This document shows, piece after piece, positions 52,425 through 64,000 of a DNA stretch of 64,000 nt. The notes under the pieces were generated by a model, which saw nothing but the letters and a program-made list of their open reading frames with translations, ran no database searches and was not told the origin of the DNA. The translations under genes and the position numbers were made by a program. The DNA is from Chrysaora quinquecirrha (lineage: Eukaryota; Cnidaria; Scyphozoa; Semaeostomeae; Pelagiidae): positions 6,822,468 through 6,886,467 of the forward strand of contig JACTAT010000032.1 in NCBI GenBank assembly GCA_014526335.1, read 5' to 3'. Each line of letters starts with the position of its first letter. The stretch's first letter is position 1.

Positions 52425-55400
52425 CTACTTCTTCATATTTTTATCTACTTTTGCTTGTCTAATATACCCTTTAATGATCTCCATCTGTTGTAACATAGGA
52501 TCTGGAGAGGAGCTCATCGTCACTTGAACTGGCCCCCAACCACGATTTTCTGATTTAGTTATTGATACAGCTGAAAAGGGCTTTGGCGATTTCTTCTTAA
52601 ATTTCGATCGGAAACTTCCAGCTTTGAAAAATCCACCTAATTTTGAGTTATCATCCTCAGAAGCCGTTGAATCTTCGTCAGATTTCGGGACAGTTAATTT
52701 GGAGTCGGGAGACTTTTTCGTTGCCCGGAAACTTGAATTGGTTGTCGCTGGGCTAGCCGAGTTTCTCGTCGTAGAACCAACTGAATTACCGAGTAAGGTT
52801 GCTTTGACTAATCGTTCTTTTTCCTCTTGCCTTTGCCTCGCTTCTTTCTCTTGTTTCAATCGTATCAATTCATAATATTGCTCTTTTGTGGGTAATGTTG
52901 GCATGGTAAACATGTTCTCTTGTAAATAATTTGCAGCATAACTTCTAACTAACCTTTGTAATTTTGCAACTTGCGGATGAAGTGGCTTCTCAGCATCTGT
53001 ACCAAGAAACTGTATCTTTTTGCTGGAATAAGGATTCAGTTATAAGTCATTATATTTCAATATCATAGCCAACTAATTTGGCGTTATTTATTATTACTCT
53101 TCTAACCATTGGATTGAATAAGGATTCGTTATAAGTTACAACATGATAGTCAATTAATTTGGTCGTGTTTACTTTTACATTAAAAATTATTTATTTCTTT
53201 ATCAAGATGCATGTTCCTACCAACATTCCTATTTAATATAAATCCTATAATACGAATCCTATGTTCTTTTTTTCGCTAAACCAATGTTATTTGCAGCGAT
53301 ACGTTCCTGACAGAATCGTAATGGAGCATAAGTGGCCAGCAGAAGAATACTTAAGGGTGCTTTAGGTTTCAAACTTGTGTATCTTTCCCAAGGGGGGGGG
53401 GTAAAAAATTTCGTTTTTTTTTCTATACATGGGTACCATGACAAACAGAATTTATCGGTAGACATGGGCGGCACGTCTAGTCTCTTGAACAATGAAGTAC
53501 CCCCCGGGTATCTTTCAATGCAATTCTTTTTCTTTACCAGACTTCTAGGATAAATCCATTTACTCCATGGAAACCTCTTACACCTTTGGAAGGAAAGAAT
53601 TTACCCCTCGTCATATCTCTGATGCTCCCTTTGTATCAGAGGCACCACTCATGTGCTATGTCGTCCCTAAAATGCTCAAGCGCTATGAGCTAACCATATT
53701 ATCAGAGCAGCTATCTATGTATATTTCTCATTGACTTCTTGTTCGCGCCTTTTTAACGAAACCCAAGCATGGATACAATGTAGGTATTTTGAATTTTTTC
53801 ATTTGAAGAAATTCTGCTTATCTAGCAAGGTTTTGCAAAGTGACCAAACGGCCCAACATTACTTGTAAAAGCAGATCCCAAATGTTTGACCAATGTTGAT
53901 GGCTTTGACAGGGCCCATATTATTTACTGCAAAGTCATATGGTTTTTATCTTACCTTATAACGTCTATGCTTTCATACGTTTTCAGTAACTTTAATCTAA
54001 AGTCCATTGCATTTTCTAGGCTATATTCCATCTCCCCAGCGCTATGAAAAAGATAAGTCAAAGAAGTCACATAATTTAAAAATTTAATCAAATTATGTTG
54101 ATTATTAAATACAATATCTTCAAGTTTAGTATTCATAACGAAATGATTGTCGTTTACAAGAACTCATCATCATCATCATTATCCTAGAAATGGTCAAGCC
54201 ATGGATCAAAGGATATACTTGGTGACGGAAAAAAGCTTTGCAATCAGTGGAAAGTGGAACGGTTGAACAGGCATTTGCCCATCCATTTTATATGTTTATG
54301 AAAGTCCTGTAAAAAAACTTGACAGACAGAAGGTACCGCTAAAAGAAACCTTATCTTTATTCAAGGATTAAAAGGTAGAAATAAAATATGATGACACTTA
54401 CTTAACGCAAGTTGCCATTTTAAGAAACTTGGGAAGCATAAATTCACACTCTGATATGAGAGTTTTCATTCGCTGGAAAAAAAGAAAAATCTAATCAGCT
54501 GAATGCTAAACAATCCGAAGACCAAAACAAAAGCACGAGGTGGAAAAATTATCAGGCGCAAGATGGCCACACGGTCATGACCAGAGGAAGGTAAATTAGA
54601 ACAAAAGAGAATCTCATGTCACACCCAAGACACGTCTATTTTCAAATGGCAAGCAAGCAAGGCTTGCAACTAGGGGTATTTTTGTCTGGAGGAAGGTTAG
54701 TTACTTTATTGGACTACAAAATTAACTCAAACGCCCTGGTCTATTGTTAAAGATCCATATTTGGGTAGATAAGATCTAAAATCTTAACTAAATCAGATAA
54801 TATTCAACTGAACTTCAAAAAATGATAGAGAAAAACGTTGTACATTATTTTACCATTATTCAGATCAACAATAAGTACCTCATATAAAGCAACCAGATTT
54901 GGATTGGCCTGTTGGTCACTCTTAATCTTTAAAGATAGATAAAATAATTAAGCATCTGACTCGAGTAGAGAGTGCCTATCCTGGCTATAGTGCTCGATAT
55001 ACGCGAGTATAGAGCAATTATAAAGCAGAATGAACACATTAAGAAACAGACATGTCCTTCTGTTACTCTGAGTTTCGTGCTTACGCACTCGTCAGACAGA
55101 CTATACCAGGTTAATCAAGCAGCTTACCAAAGAGCTAATCAAAGAATCCCTCGATCAGTGAATTAATCAATTAATCAATATGAATCAATCATGATCATTC
55201 ATGTAAAATTTCCATACATACCTCTGTAGTAATTCAAGGCAAGGAAAACATGTCCGAATTCCATTCTTATCTTCTTCACTGTTATTTGAATCTTTCATGA
55301 AATTTGTATTATGATCAGGATCCGGGTTTAAAATGTCGTCTAAGAAAAATAATAAATCGTTAATTTCTTATACACAAAAACAGAAAATAGAGAAAAAAAG

Positions 55401-58400
55401 AATTGGCATGCATTAGATTCCCCATTTGATACATACCGTCTTTGCATGATTCCGTTTTCACCAGCATCTTTATTTTATGCTGTATTGTTCACCGTCTTCA
55501 TGTCGTATTTTTCAGCATTTTTATTTATGCTGTATTCGTCAGCATTTTAATTTATGCTGTATTCGTCAGCATGTTCATTTCATATTGTATTCGTCAGCAT
55601 GTTCATTTCATATTGTATACGTCAGCAGGTTCATTTCATACCGTATTCGTCAGCATGTTACTTCATACCATATTCGTCAGCATGTTTAATTCATACTGCA
55701 TTCGTAGGCATATTCATTTTCATACTGTATTCAAAAGCACGTTCATTTCATACAGTTTTCATCTGCACGTTCATTGCATACCGTATTTATTAGAATAATA
55801 ATTTTTCCTGCCTGTACACCAGTTAAATAAATGACTTCTAGAATATATTTAACAATACTCACTAGCATTTCGAATGTTAATAAAGTCACAGCATTCTCCA
55901 CAGAATACTTTTCCACATAGTCGACAATGATGTCTTCTAACTATAACGTTGAATTTCTTTGTACAATATCTACAATACTTCACATCTTTATCACTTTCCC
56001 AGGGTACAACTCTTTTCTCGACATCTAGAAATGAATACCAAACATTAAAACAAACATCTTCCAGAAGAAATATGATTCTTACAAACAGTATTATTGTCTG
56101 TTGTAAAGGTGTCTGCTGTACTAATATTGTTTCAGAGAAACGAGTTTCAAGAGCAAAATTTAATGAGTCCTAATTTACGGGGGTTAAGTATCTCTTGGGG
56201 TTAGAGGGGGTTAAATCATTTTTGTGCCCCTCTCTCTAATGATAGGTATTCCCTCTCTCATTATTCGAACTTTTCCTGTTTCCAGTGGGTTTAATTGCAC
56301 CCCTGTAGCCAGGTTTTGTCAAATCACACAAACTGCTCTACAATATCACTCTCTAATTAAAGAGTTTGCTGAAAGAGAGGGGGGCAAATGCACCCCTTCC
56401 GATTCATCGAACATACTCGAGTTGAGAAAATTTCTTCTCTGAAGGCACAAAGTCTTTCACAGTGCCTAAACTGTAGCATCTATAATGGTGAGAACTACTC
56501 AGGCGGAGAGTGATTTTGGCTAACAATCAATGAATTGAAGGTTTGATTTTTATCCAAGTCAAACTACTTATAATTGAAAAATGAGCAGAGTGGTGAGCTC
56601 TCTTACATATTTAGATAAATCCTACATTCAAATGAAAAAAATGTTACTTTGAGATTACACATTAAATATTTACAGCATTGCTATTCATGCAATGTAAGTA
56701 AACATATCTACAAATTTTGTGTCAAGTGTCAAACAAACCTTTTCTAGCTTTGATTGCAGCTGGTAAAGACAACTCAGAATTATAAATTCCAGACTTGACA
56801 AGCTGAAAGTAAAGGCTGAATTAGTACTGGCTCTGATATTTTCTATCCTTAATTTGTTTAATGGCAATTAATAGAGCTCCTACCAGTAATAAGATTGCAT
56901 TCATCAATAGGGGCATTTCCTAGTTGCAAAAGGTTGTGGACCTTAAATGGACCCCTTTTGTTCCTGTTCTACCTGAATTTAAGCAGTGCACTTCAACTTG
57001 TTAGGTTTTATCAGTCAATTTGCTACTCATCATCATTTGCTTGGACAAACTGAAAAACAGAAATTCCCTGCAGTGCATACACACCTACCCACACTCTTTT
57101 GAAGTTAGCACCAATATTTCTACAGTTGTCAACACATTGGGCAGAGATTACATGTTAGGTGCTATTATGCAGATGCTAATTTTCGGGAATACTTAAAAGC
57201 TTTTTTTGTCTGACACTCCCCAGAGTATGAACGTCAGAAACAGACTGAAACAATGAACTAAGGCGGAATTTATACCCAGATGCGGCTTGAAATGCACCAA
57301 TCAGAAAGAGAAGCTGAATTGGCATTGTGTTTTAAACACCAATCAGCTAGCCGGATACACCTTAGTTTATTGTTTCGGTGTGTTTGAAAAAAGCTTTTAA
57401 GTATGCCAGAAAATGTTTCCGCTGTTTATCACAATCTCAAACAGAGAGTTTAATAACATTTTCTACCTTGTCTAGCCTGATAAGAATGTTATTTGTTTCA
57501 ACGATGCATCTCTCAATTGTTTCTTTTCTTGTCTTTTTAAAATTGGACAGGTGACTTCTAGAAACACCTGAAAGTGAGAAGGAAATTAATTATCATTCTT
57601 TAGGAAATAAGTTTTGCAATGAAAAATTGCTTTGATGAACTCTTCTTCATTTGACAAAATTTAGCTTGAGATCAATGAATTTCACAGGTGGTAATTGACC
57701 AGATAATTGGTAACTTGTTCGGATATATAAGTTTATACTTTCAAAAGCTTGTTTGGTTTACATTATTAAAAAGTTTTGGACAATCAAACATTCGGACAAG
57801 ATTTGGCCCAAAAATTTAATCCTCCAAACGATTTAAAATCTCCTGAGAACTTGTCAGAAAACTTTTTATGGAAATCTTTGCTCATGGATGTACTTTCTAC
57901 ACCATCGTCAAGCGCACAACAAATATTCAGTCAAATAATCTGAAGGTTTCGCATTGCCTGCCCACAGGGGTACTTCACCTACCCACAGTGGTATTTTGTC
58001 CAACTTAAAGCATGCATCTTGCCACTTCGCACTTCCAATGCCGACATATAGTATTCAGAAATGAAAAGTAGTACCTTGGAAGTATGTAGCATCCCATTTC
58101 CCTTTATAACTGGGTGCAAACATTTGAAATCTATGATAATACAGTGGAAAACATTCTTTTTAACTGTAAGACAGAAGTTTCAGAAATGCTCTGAGAAAGG
58201 GTTGGAAAGTTTATTGTCCAAAGTTATTTGTCTGAAATTTTTCCATCTAAAACCTTTTCGTTATTGATGTATCCAGGTACAGTAAATCTAGTTTTGGTTA
58301 ATAGAGGATGAACTGCACAAAAGTAAACATAGGCCAGAACCCCCTGATCAAAATGCATACCAAATTCCTGTGCATCCCATAGCATCAGATCAATACCCCC

Positions 58401-58658
58401 AGTTGCAGGAGTGCCATTGCTGACAAATGCTACATTAGGTTCTTTTTTACTGCTTTCTGAAATCGATGCATCATCTTTCTTTAATATTTTGCTTTTTGCT
58501 TTGCCAAAAACAGATCGAAGTTGACGAAGGATGTCTTTGTCTTCTGCATGATATTCTTCAAAATGGCTGGAAAGCTGTGATGGAGTCCTGAGGTCCTTCA
58601 TGCAAATTGGACAAAGAAAACCTTCTAATATTTCTTCTCCACTACTTTCAGCCGCCAT
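52425..58658 (-). CDS. RBSN: Rabenosyn-5-like FYVE protein, 9 exons, 516 aa as read, apparent frameshift near 3' end
   Basis: Rab5 effector of early endosomes; the family's FYVE finger binds PI3P and it acts with VPS45 in endosomal fusion and recycling. Exons in coding order: 58361-58658, 57467-57567, 56739-56802, 55863-56024, 55218-55339, 54879-54926, 54402-54472, 53955-54041, 52425-53022. The N-terminal C2H2 finger is C16/C19/H32/H37 (GFLCPICMKDL). The split FYVE has WESD at 163-166 and RRHHCRLCG at 184-192, and its last Cys pair (IRTCFPC) is in the next exon. Then come NAGEMEYSLENAMDFRLKLL, LQRLVRSYAANY and LPTKEQYYEL, all as in human RBSN. Reading stops at 52425, but one extra base in the T-run 52438-52442 would continue the family sequence (EEVALFEMNLKELELEYM) to a donor at 52368. 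The vertebrate NPF-rich C-terminus was not found. Confidence 0.88.
53828..53912. mobile_element. Fragment of the TGGCCAAACGATC foldback family
   Basis: TTTTGCAAAGTGACCAAACG and CAAATGTTTGACCAATGTTG match one arm of the family. It lies just downstream of rabenosyn exon 8 (53955-54041), in the following intron. Confidence 0.45.
55482..55795. repeat. 28-bp minisatellite, about 11 units, in rabenosyn intron 4
   Basis: Unit begins ATTCGTCAGCATGTTCATTT and closes with CATATTGT. The central units are nearly identical and the outer units drift. Period 28 is not divisible by three, so a full translation of the array cycles through frames; the Cys/Ile/Phe/His-rich open frames here come from the repeat and are not genes. 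Confidence 0.88.
57189..57404. mobile_element. 216-bp MITE with perfect 16-18 bp ATACTTAAAAGCTTTTTT ends
   Basis: The left end ATACTTAAAAGCTTTTTT is the exact reverse complement of the right end. Inside are TGACACTCCCCAGAGTATGA and ACACCAATCAGCTAG. It lies in rabenosyn intron 2 and is the reference copy for fragments at 10615-10850, 26048-26175, 32118-32182, 34556-34620 and 47308-47375. Confidence 0.72.
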
Positions 58659-60442
58659 TTTTCGTATCTGATAGCTTCAATTCTAACTTTTCTAGCCAAG
58701 AATGCACTCAATTAATTCATATTTATGAATATTTCGCAATTTTAAAGCATGTTGATCAACATATCAACAAAACAACTTTTCCCTAACTCCAAAAACCCAA
58801 TTCCCTTGCATCCCTGTGTTCATGTCAATCTTGGATTCAATCTCGCACATCTACGCGGTTTTCTGCGTCCAGCTTTTCGTCGATGACATCATCGTCCCCA
58901 GCTCCAACGCACAGTCCAAGAGTCCAAGGGACTCCGAGCGACTCCCCCGAAAGAGTGCCCACTTTTTGAATAATTCTATAGAGGCCCCCAAACGTGATTG
59001 GGATCGAAAGAAATTCCTTACTCAATTGAATGAAGTTATATATCTCGAGCTGAGATTAAGCAATTACATTGAACTCAAAATAAAAGACCTTCTACCGAAT
59101 TTTAGGAACTTTGGCGGTTTTAAATACCATTTGGGGTTTCGGGGGCTCACCCGCTCAAAGAATGCACATGAATACTCAAATGAATGAAGTCTCTTTCTCT
59201 TCCTGACCTTGCAAATTTGTGGGTGTGGTGTGGAGACACTACCACAAGCCATCACTCGATCAGATATATTTACGATGTATAGTATCTAATTGATCTAATT
59301 GGAGAGCACAGCAACTAAAGAATTCAATCATTGTTTTTTTTTCAAATGAAAGTCTTTTTGAAATTTGCTTCACGACAAGACCGCTAACAGTTTTTAATTG
59401 GCAACAGGTGCACTGGGTATCACGTTATGACGAAATTATACTTTTTTAAATCTGCTCACTGTCTGGTAGCGAAGTCAGGATCAAACGTGAGTTACTTGTT
59501 GGAGTTACTACAGTATTTTCAAATAATTAGATTGACAGAAATCAACGAAAGATTGCTCAACTGGACTTTCATGACGAGAAGTTCTTCCTTGAATACCCTG
59601 GATAATCCTTGAAGTAAGTTGGATTTTCTAGAAGCAACCATCGCAGATTTTTAGGGTGTTTTTTGATTCGGAAGAATCATGACAGCTCTAAACTACATTT
59701 CTTCTTTAGAAGGCTATTTAAATTTTCGCTTTTCAATCGCATTGAATACTTGTAGCTTTCCAGTTTATCTGCGTGTCACAAAAATGATTTTTGCATAGGA
59801 AACAGGGGAAATGAAAGCAAATGTTCATGGAATTACTTAGAGTAATATAAAGTTCTTCTCGTATAAATGTTCTTCTCGCTGTCTTATAAAGAGCTTCTTA
59901 AAAAATAGACGCAAAATTTTCATTAGCAGTTGGCGAGCCGCGTTAGCGCTTTGAGCCTAATAATCACAAGTAATCTGGAGTTTGAGCAGCAAGTTCGCGT
60001 CACGTAGTATGCATCATCGGCAGGCATTACAGCTAAGCCCCTAAGCTATGGCTATTTACTTTTCATTCAAGGTAATGTATTTTCCGACAAGTTAAGGTTC
60101 ATGCTAATGATCAATGGAGGTTGACAAGATTTTTTTTTGAAAACTCGATGCTCAAGATTTAGAAAAATTGTTTTCAAGCAATTACGCAACCATTTTTAAG
60201 GTATAACCTATTTAAAACATTTAAAGTCTGCAATATCTAAATCTAAATCGGTAACATTCTTTATACAGATCTAGAAAGTTCTCGAAAATAAATGGAAAAA
60301 GGATTGCTCTCAACTCCGCAACCCACACCAGGGTTGTACAGAACAAACTCCTTTCTGGTCACATCGACATCATGGACATCACTTCTTAAATGAATTTAAC
60401 AGTTAAAGCTAAACAATAATATGTTTATTTTGTGCTTTTAGA
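58659..60442. other. Gap between rabenosyn-5 and the GPCR
   Basis: The first ~150 bases are probably the rabenosyn promoter. An open frame at 58816-59187 (plus, 123 codons) starts 158 bases upstream of rabenosyn in divergent orientation. It has no recognised domain, and I cannot link it by splicing to anything downstream. The rest shows nothing. Confidence 0.35.
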
Positions 60443-61471
60443 ATGTCTCTTGCATCTGAATACAACCTTACAACTATATCCACGATAGTAACGAATTCAA
60501 CAAGCCACGGAACAGACACGCAGCACACGAACACGCACACGCATTGTCATCAATATCATTATGAACAGTTTTTCTTCGGCTTGCCAGAAGCAACAGTTTG
60601 GGTGATCCTATCGATAACATGCATTGTTGTGAATATTCATATTATAAGAGGGATACTAAAGAACAAGTCCAGTTATATGAGCAACCATCATATCTATCTA
60701 TGTTCATTGCTATCGGCAAATGTTCTTATGGGATTGGTCGTTCACCCATCCATTGCATACACGGCAACAGGGCATCACCTCTCATGCACATTGCATATAA
60801 TCTTCACTATAGTATCAGTTTTCGCTATATACGTTTCGCTATTATCAACATTAGCTATCGCGATCAACCGTTATGTTTCTCTGAATGCTAGAACAGCTCA
60901 TGCTTTCAATTTCATGCAGAAACGCAAAACAAAAAAGAAGCATCTTGTTATTGGGTCAATAGTATGGACCGCTTCGCTTATCCGTTGTATCCCGAAGATA
61001 GCCAGACCGCATGACCACACGCCCCCCGTGCTTATTCCCATCCTTATTATAATTATCGGAACAATCTATTCACTTCTCACCAAGAAGCTTTGGAGGTTCG
61101 CTAAACGAGCACGGGGGGATGGCAATCGCTCTGTATCCCTGTTGTACAGAAAATATAAAAACAGTATCAGATTCATAAAGGTTCTCATGTTCCTTCTGGT
61201 GACTTTTTGGTTTCCCTTCGTCACATACAAGGTCGTTAGTCTTCTATCTGGATGGAGAAACGTCATTTTGTCAACCGTTCTTATCAAGGCATTTTGGTTG
61301 GTTCCAGTCCTCGAGCCGTTTTGCTATCAGTGGTTCCAGGCTCCAAAAAGAACGAGGCCAGCGCAGCCTGTTGCTGTTGCTGCTATACAGATGAGTGTTA
61401 TTTATGCAAGTGCAAAGATGAGTCAAAGTGAAGTAAAACAAGAACGAACAGAACTGAAAGGACTACATTAA
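60443..61471 (+). CDS. Orphan rhodopsin-like (class A) GPCR, single coding exon, 342 aa
   Basis: Plasma-membrane seven-helix receptor, ligand unknown. Approximate helices: TM1 50-70 (VVNIH), TM2 84-106 (SANVLMGL), TM3 115-140 ending INRYVSL in place of DRY, TM4 168-184 with Trp175, TM5 195-214, TM6 246-264 with TFWFPF (Pro258), TM7 277-297 with EPFCY in place of NPxxY. The N-terminus (1-49) is Thr/His-rich with N-glycosylation sites NLT (8) and NST (18). The sodium-pocket Asp of TM2 is Asn93 and the TM7 Asn is Glu291. Extracellular loop 2 (RPHDHTPP) is very short and has no cysteine to pair with Cys115. The sequence GTGCTTTTAG ends one base before the ATG, so a 5' UTR intron is likely. This looks like a lineage-expanded orphan receptor; the subfamily is not assignable by eye. 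Confidence 0.85.
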   Translation: MSLASEYNLTTISTIVTNSTSHGTDTQHTNTHTHCHQYHYEQFFFGLPEATVWVILSITCIVVNIHIIRGILKNKSSYMSNHHIYLCSLLSANVLMGLVVHPSIAYTATGHHLSCTLHIIFTIVSVFAIYVSLLSTLAIAINRYVSLNARTAHAFNFMQKRKTKKKHLVIGSIVWTASLIRCIPKIARPHDHTPPVLIPILIIIIGTIYSLLTKKLWRFAKRARGDGNRSVSLLYRKYKNSIRFIKVLMFLLVTFWFPFVTYKVVSLLSGWRNVILSTVLIKAFWLVPVLEPFCYQWFQAPKRTRPAQPVAVAAIQMSVIYASAKMSQSEVKQERTELKGLH

Positions 61472-64000
61472 TTAGAAATACAGTATAGGACACGTAGTGA
61501 AACCCGGGATTTTAAAGAAACTTCCGTATTTCCAGATTTCAAAATAGAATTAGTATTCCAGTGCCTCAATTGATGACTGAGCTAATTATTCAATTTAAGT
61601 TCGTGCCCATTAATTAAGCGCAGTTCGTTGCACAGAATCGAGACGCGTGAGGGCCACTTCACTCCACAAAAGCGTACGAGATTTTCGTTAAAACAGAAGG
61701 ATTTTCCAAGGATTTCCAAGAAAACTATAAGATTTCAAGCAATTTTGTTCGATATTTCCAAGGAGTGAACTGCCTCTCGAGGATGCGTTAATTGAAAAAT
61801 GGCTAACCCAGCTTTTGACTTGAATAAGCGTATAGGTAGTGATTTATCCTCCCTGTTTGGTTTCTAACTATCAAAACAAAGGTGTAAGGTAAAGTAAAGG
61901 ATCAGATGGAGAAGGTCTTTATGCAGAAATGCTGATTTTGCTTTAAAGTGATGTTGAGGTCATCTCTCATCTTGTAGTGAACTCGCTCAGTTAAGCGTAC
62001 CATTTGAAATCTAACAAAATTAAACCCTGTTTACAGAGCTTGATCGGTTCTGCTCCGATCCAAAGCCAGTTCAGGCTCTTTTCAAATGAGTTGCATGAGA
62101 AGAACTGGATCGGAATAAATCGAAGTCTCCTAAGAAGAGATGTTTGTGCAATTCGGAAAACAATGTTTTTGAAGTCTATATGAATGAATTGAACCGGCGT
62201 GTACCGTTCTTTAAGCGTTTCGAAATGAAATGAAACTTATTCAGAAAAACAGCTTAGAAAAACAGAAGCAATGCTGATAGGTAGACGGATGAATAAAGAA
62301 TTATCCTATTTACATATACATATTTTACGCTATCGGCAATCACTTGCTTAATATATGCTAATATTCGCTAATAATATGCTAATATATGCCATTTTAAAAT
62401 ACAGTTGCTGTTCGACTAAATCAACTATATAGGCTTATGATCGTACGACTCAGCCTAAAGTAATTATCTAACTGTCCATATCGAAAGGGAATTAAAAAGT
62501 ATTATACAGCATATAACCACGATCTGAAATTAAATGCCATTTTAATGAAACATCCAACTACATTGTAATCTTAAGCCTGGTTTCAATATAGACAGCGCCG
62601 GTACAGCCGTGTCTCAGCACTTGCAAATTCACTCATGGCTATATGGAAACCAGACTTTAGTGCACCATGTATTTTCCTTACATTTAACCATTTTATTTTG
62701 AAGCATGTCCTTCTGCGATTTCTACGACAACCGGGAATATTAATTGAAAAGGCTTTTCCTCCCCTCGAAATGGGACGCTCGCACAACTCCACAGCCCATA
62801 TCCAACCAAACTATCTGACAGATAGCATTTGTAAGGTTCCGTAAGGTTACATCCGAGAGCAAAAAGAGAAGAAACTAGTTTTGGTGGCGACTGGTATTTC
62901 ACCCCTCAAACGAAAAGGCGTACCAGATTTTAACTAAATCCAAAAGGATTTTCAAGAGATTAAAAATGATAAGCAATAAGTTTCTGAACAGTGTTGTACC
63001 AGATTTCGAAGGAATGAATTGCCTCTCGGTCAGATGCTTCAAAGACTTGTGAAGGTATCTTAACATTAGGCCAAAACACATGAAAGTAAAGCGTTTCTTA
63101 GCTGTAGAAATGTTCAGAACCGCTATAAGGATGATGTGAAAAAATCTTACTAAAATCTAGAGAGTGTTAAACGAAAAAGCTTTAACAAAAGTCTTAATGC
63201 ACCACGATTTTTGCTATATTTGGGGGATTTTCAACGTTTTCATCGCCGAAAAACTAAGACAAATTCTTCGAGAAGAAAATGAGCAAACTCTTCAAAATTT
63301 TACGCTTATTATTTTGCTCTGTAGTTAGCGAAGAATAAAGAACCATGTGCTCTCGAAAGGTGCAGATGTCCACGAATGAATTAAAGATTTCGAATGACAT
63401 CAATAGCGTTGCAATAAAGTTGGTTTTACAGCCATAACTCCCGAATTTCTTCATCACGAATGAAATTTTTGTACTTCATACAGGAACCAATTTTTTTGAA
63501 GTCTCAAAAACACATTCTAATCCATGTCATGTTCGCAACACAGAATTAAAGGAACGGTTAAAAACCAAATCTCTACATAATATACACGGAAATTATGCTC
63601 CAACTTTGCTTGGATTAAATAGTAAATTGAATACAGCGCATTTCATAAAGATTGTGCTACTAAAAGGCCCTGACCAACCGATCAAATAGTATATCAAACA
63701 TTTGAAATTTTCTCGTCAAGCAAATGTTTTACCTTTTGGCTACCTCATAAATTTCTCGTCAGATATTGTTTGCTTGAATGCAGCAAAAGATGTGTGACGG
63801 TGACTACTACCTAGGAGGTCTGGGATGTAAGAGATCTGGAAACTAAGAAATGTGCCTTTGGGCTTTTCTTGGGGGGGATAAGTGGATTTTCAGGGATTAA
63901 AATTCTGGTTGAAGTTATTAGAGATCTAACGAGCAATAAGAAGATATTGAAGTGGAGATTGTTTATTAAGTTCTTCTATTCCACTCAGCTTGGTTCTTCA
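61472..64000. other. Gene-free right end with diverged repeats
   Basis: No exon chain is visible. Two diverged copies of one segment lie at about 61655-61790 and 62905-63050; both have AAAAGG or AAAAGCGTAC, CAGATTTT/GAGATTTT and GTGAACTGCCTCTCG-like sequence. A small inverted-repeat element with CTGGTTTC.ATATAG ends lies at about 62578-62652. A foldback-family copy lies at 63667-63790. Confidence 0.4.
63667..63790. mobile_element. Partial foldback MITE of the TGGCCAAACGATC family
   Basis: It begins GGCCCTGACCAACCGATCAA and has CAAACATTTGAAATTT and AAATGTTTTACCTTTTGGCT modules. The right terminal repeat is missing. Confidence 0.5.

Noticed and set aside
55442..55798. 118-codon Cys/Ile/Phe-rich frame resembling a membrane protein
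   Set aside because: The 28-base minisatellite generates it; it is inside a rabenosyn intron on the opposite strand.
58816..59187. 123-codon plus-strand frame head-to-head with rabenosyn-5
   Set aside because: No recognisable domain and no splice-supported partner exon; kept only as a remark in the gap entry.

Overview
This is nuclear DNA of an animal. Every recognisable protein gene is built from short exons joined by GT-AG introns of roughly 60 to 1400 bases. The non-coding DNA is AT-rich and crowded with small inverted-repeat elements, simple-sequence arrays, a tRNA-derived SINE family and LINE debris. The gene set (ING3, CXXC1, rabenosyn-5 and a rhodopsin-type receptor) is metazoan. The intron-rich, vertebrate-like gene structures and AT-rich repeats suggest an early-branching animal, most likely a cnidarian. 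That placement is inference; nothing here fixes the species.

Layout. 1-1170: the first two exons of an unrecognised disordered protein (minus), running off the left edge. 1171-8222: no gene, but a 1.1 kb long-TIR element, a (GAT)n array and a LINE-like 3' tail. 8223-15590: complete 12-exon transketolase (minus). 16030-22213: complete 11-exon NSUN5-type rRNA cytosine-5 methyltransferase (plus), head-to-head with transketolase across 439 bases. 23439-29133: complete 12-exon ING3 (minus). 29215-30010: decayed LINE reverse transcriptase. 30332-34311: complete 7-exon aminomethyltransferase, the glycine-cleavage T protein (plus), followed by a nearly identical second copy of its last exon at 34808-35019. 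36192-39219: three-exon secreted protein with one six-cysteine sushi domain and a long Thr/Ser/Asn-rich tail (minus). 40924-50809: complete 15-exon CXXC1/CFP1 (minus). 52425-58658: nine-exon rabenosyn-5-like FYVE protein (minus) with an apparent one-base frameshift near its 3' end. 60443-61471: single-coding-exon orphan rhodopsin-like GPCR (plus). 61472-64000: repeats only.

I rebuilt the exons by hand, matching splice sites and phase to family sequence. The transketolase, NSUN5, ING3, AMT, sushi and CXXC1 models each close in frame from ATG to stop (622, 514, 403, 410, 666 and 696 aa). The genes are unrelated housekeeping or chromatin genes and do not form a pathway cluster. No bacterial-style system, CRISPR array or RNA gene was seen. 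The most interesting observations are about genome dynamics: a fresh terminal-exon duplication in AMT, a hAT-like MITE whose target-site duplication lies inside a splice donor and which itself holds a piggyBac-like insertion, a GC-AG intron needed by transketolase, a duplicated 3' splice site in NSUN5, and a MITE carrying four perfect CRE octamers.
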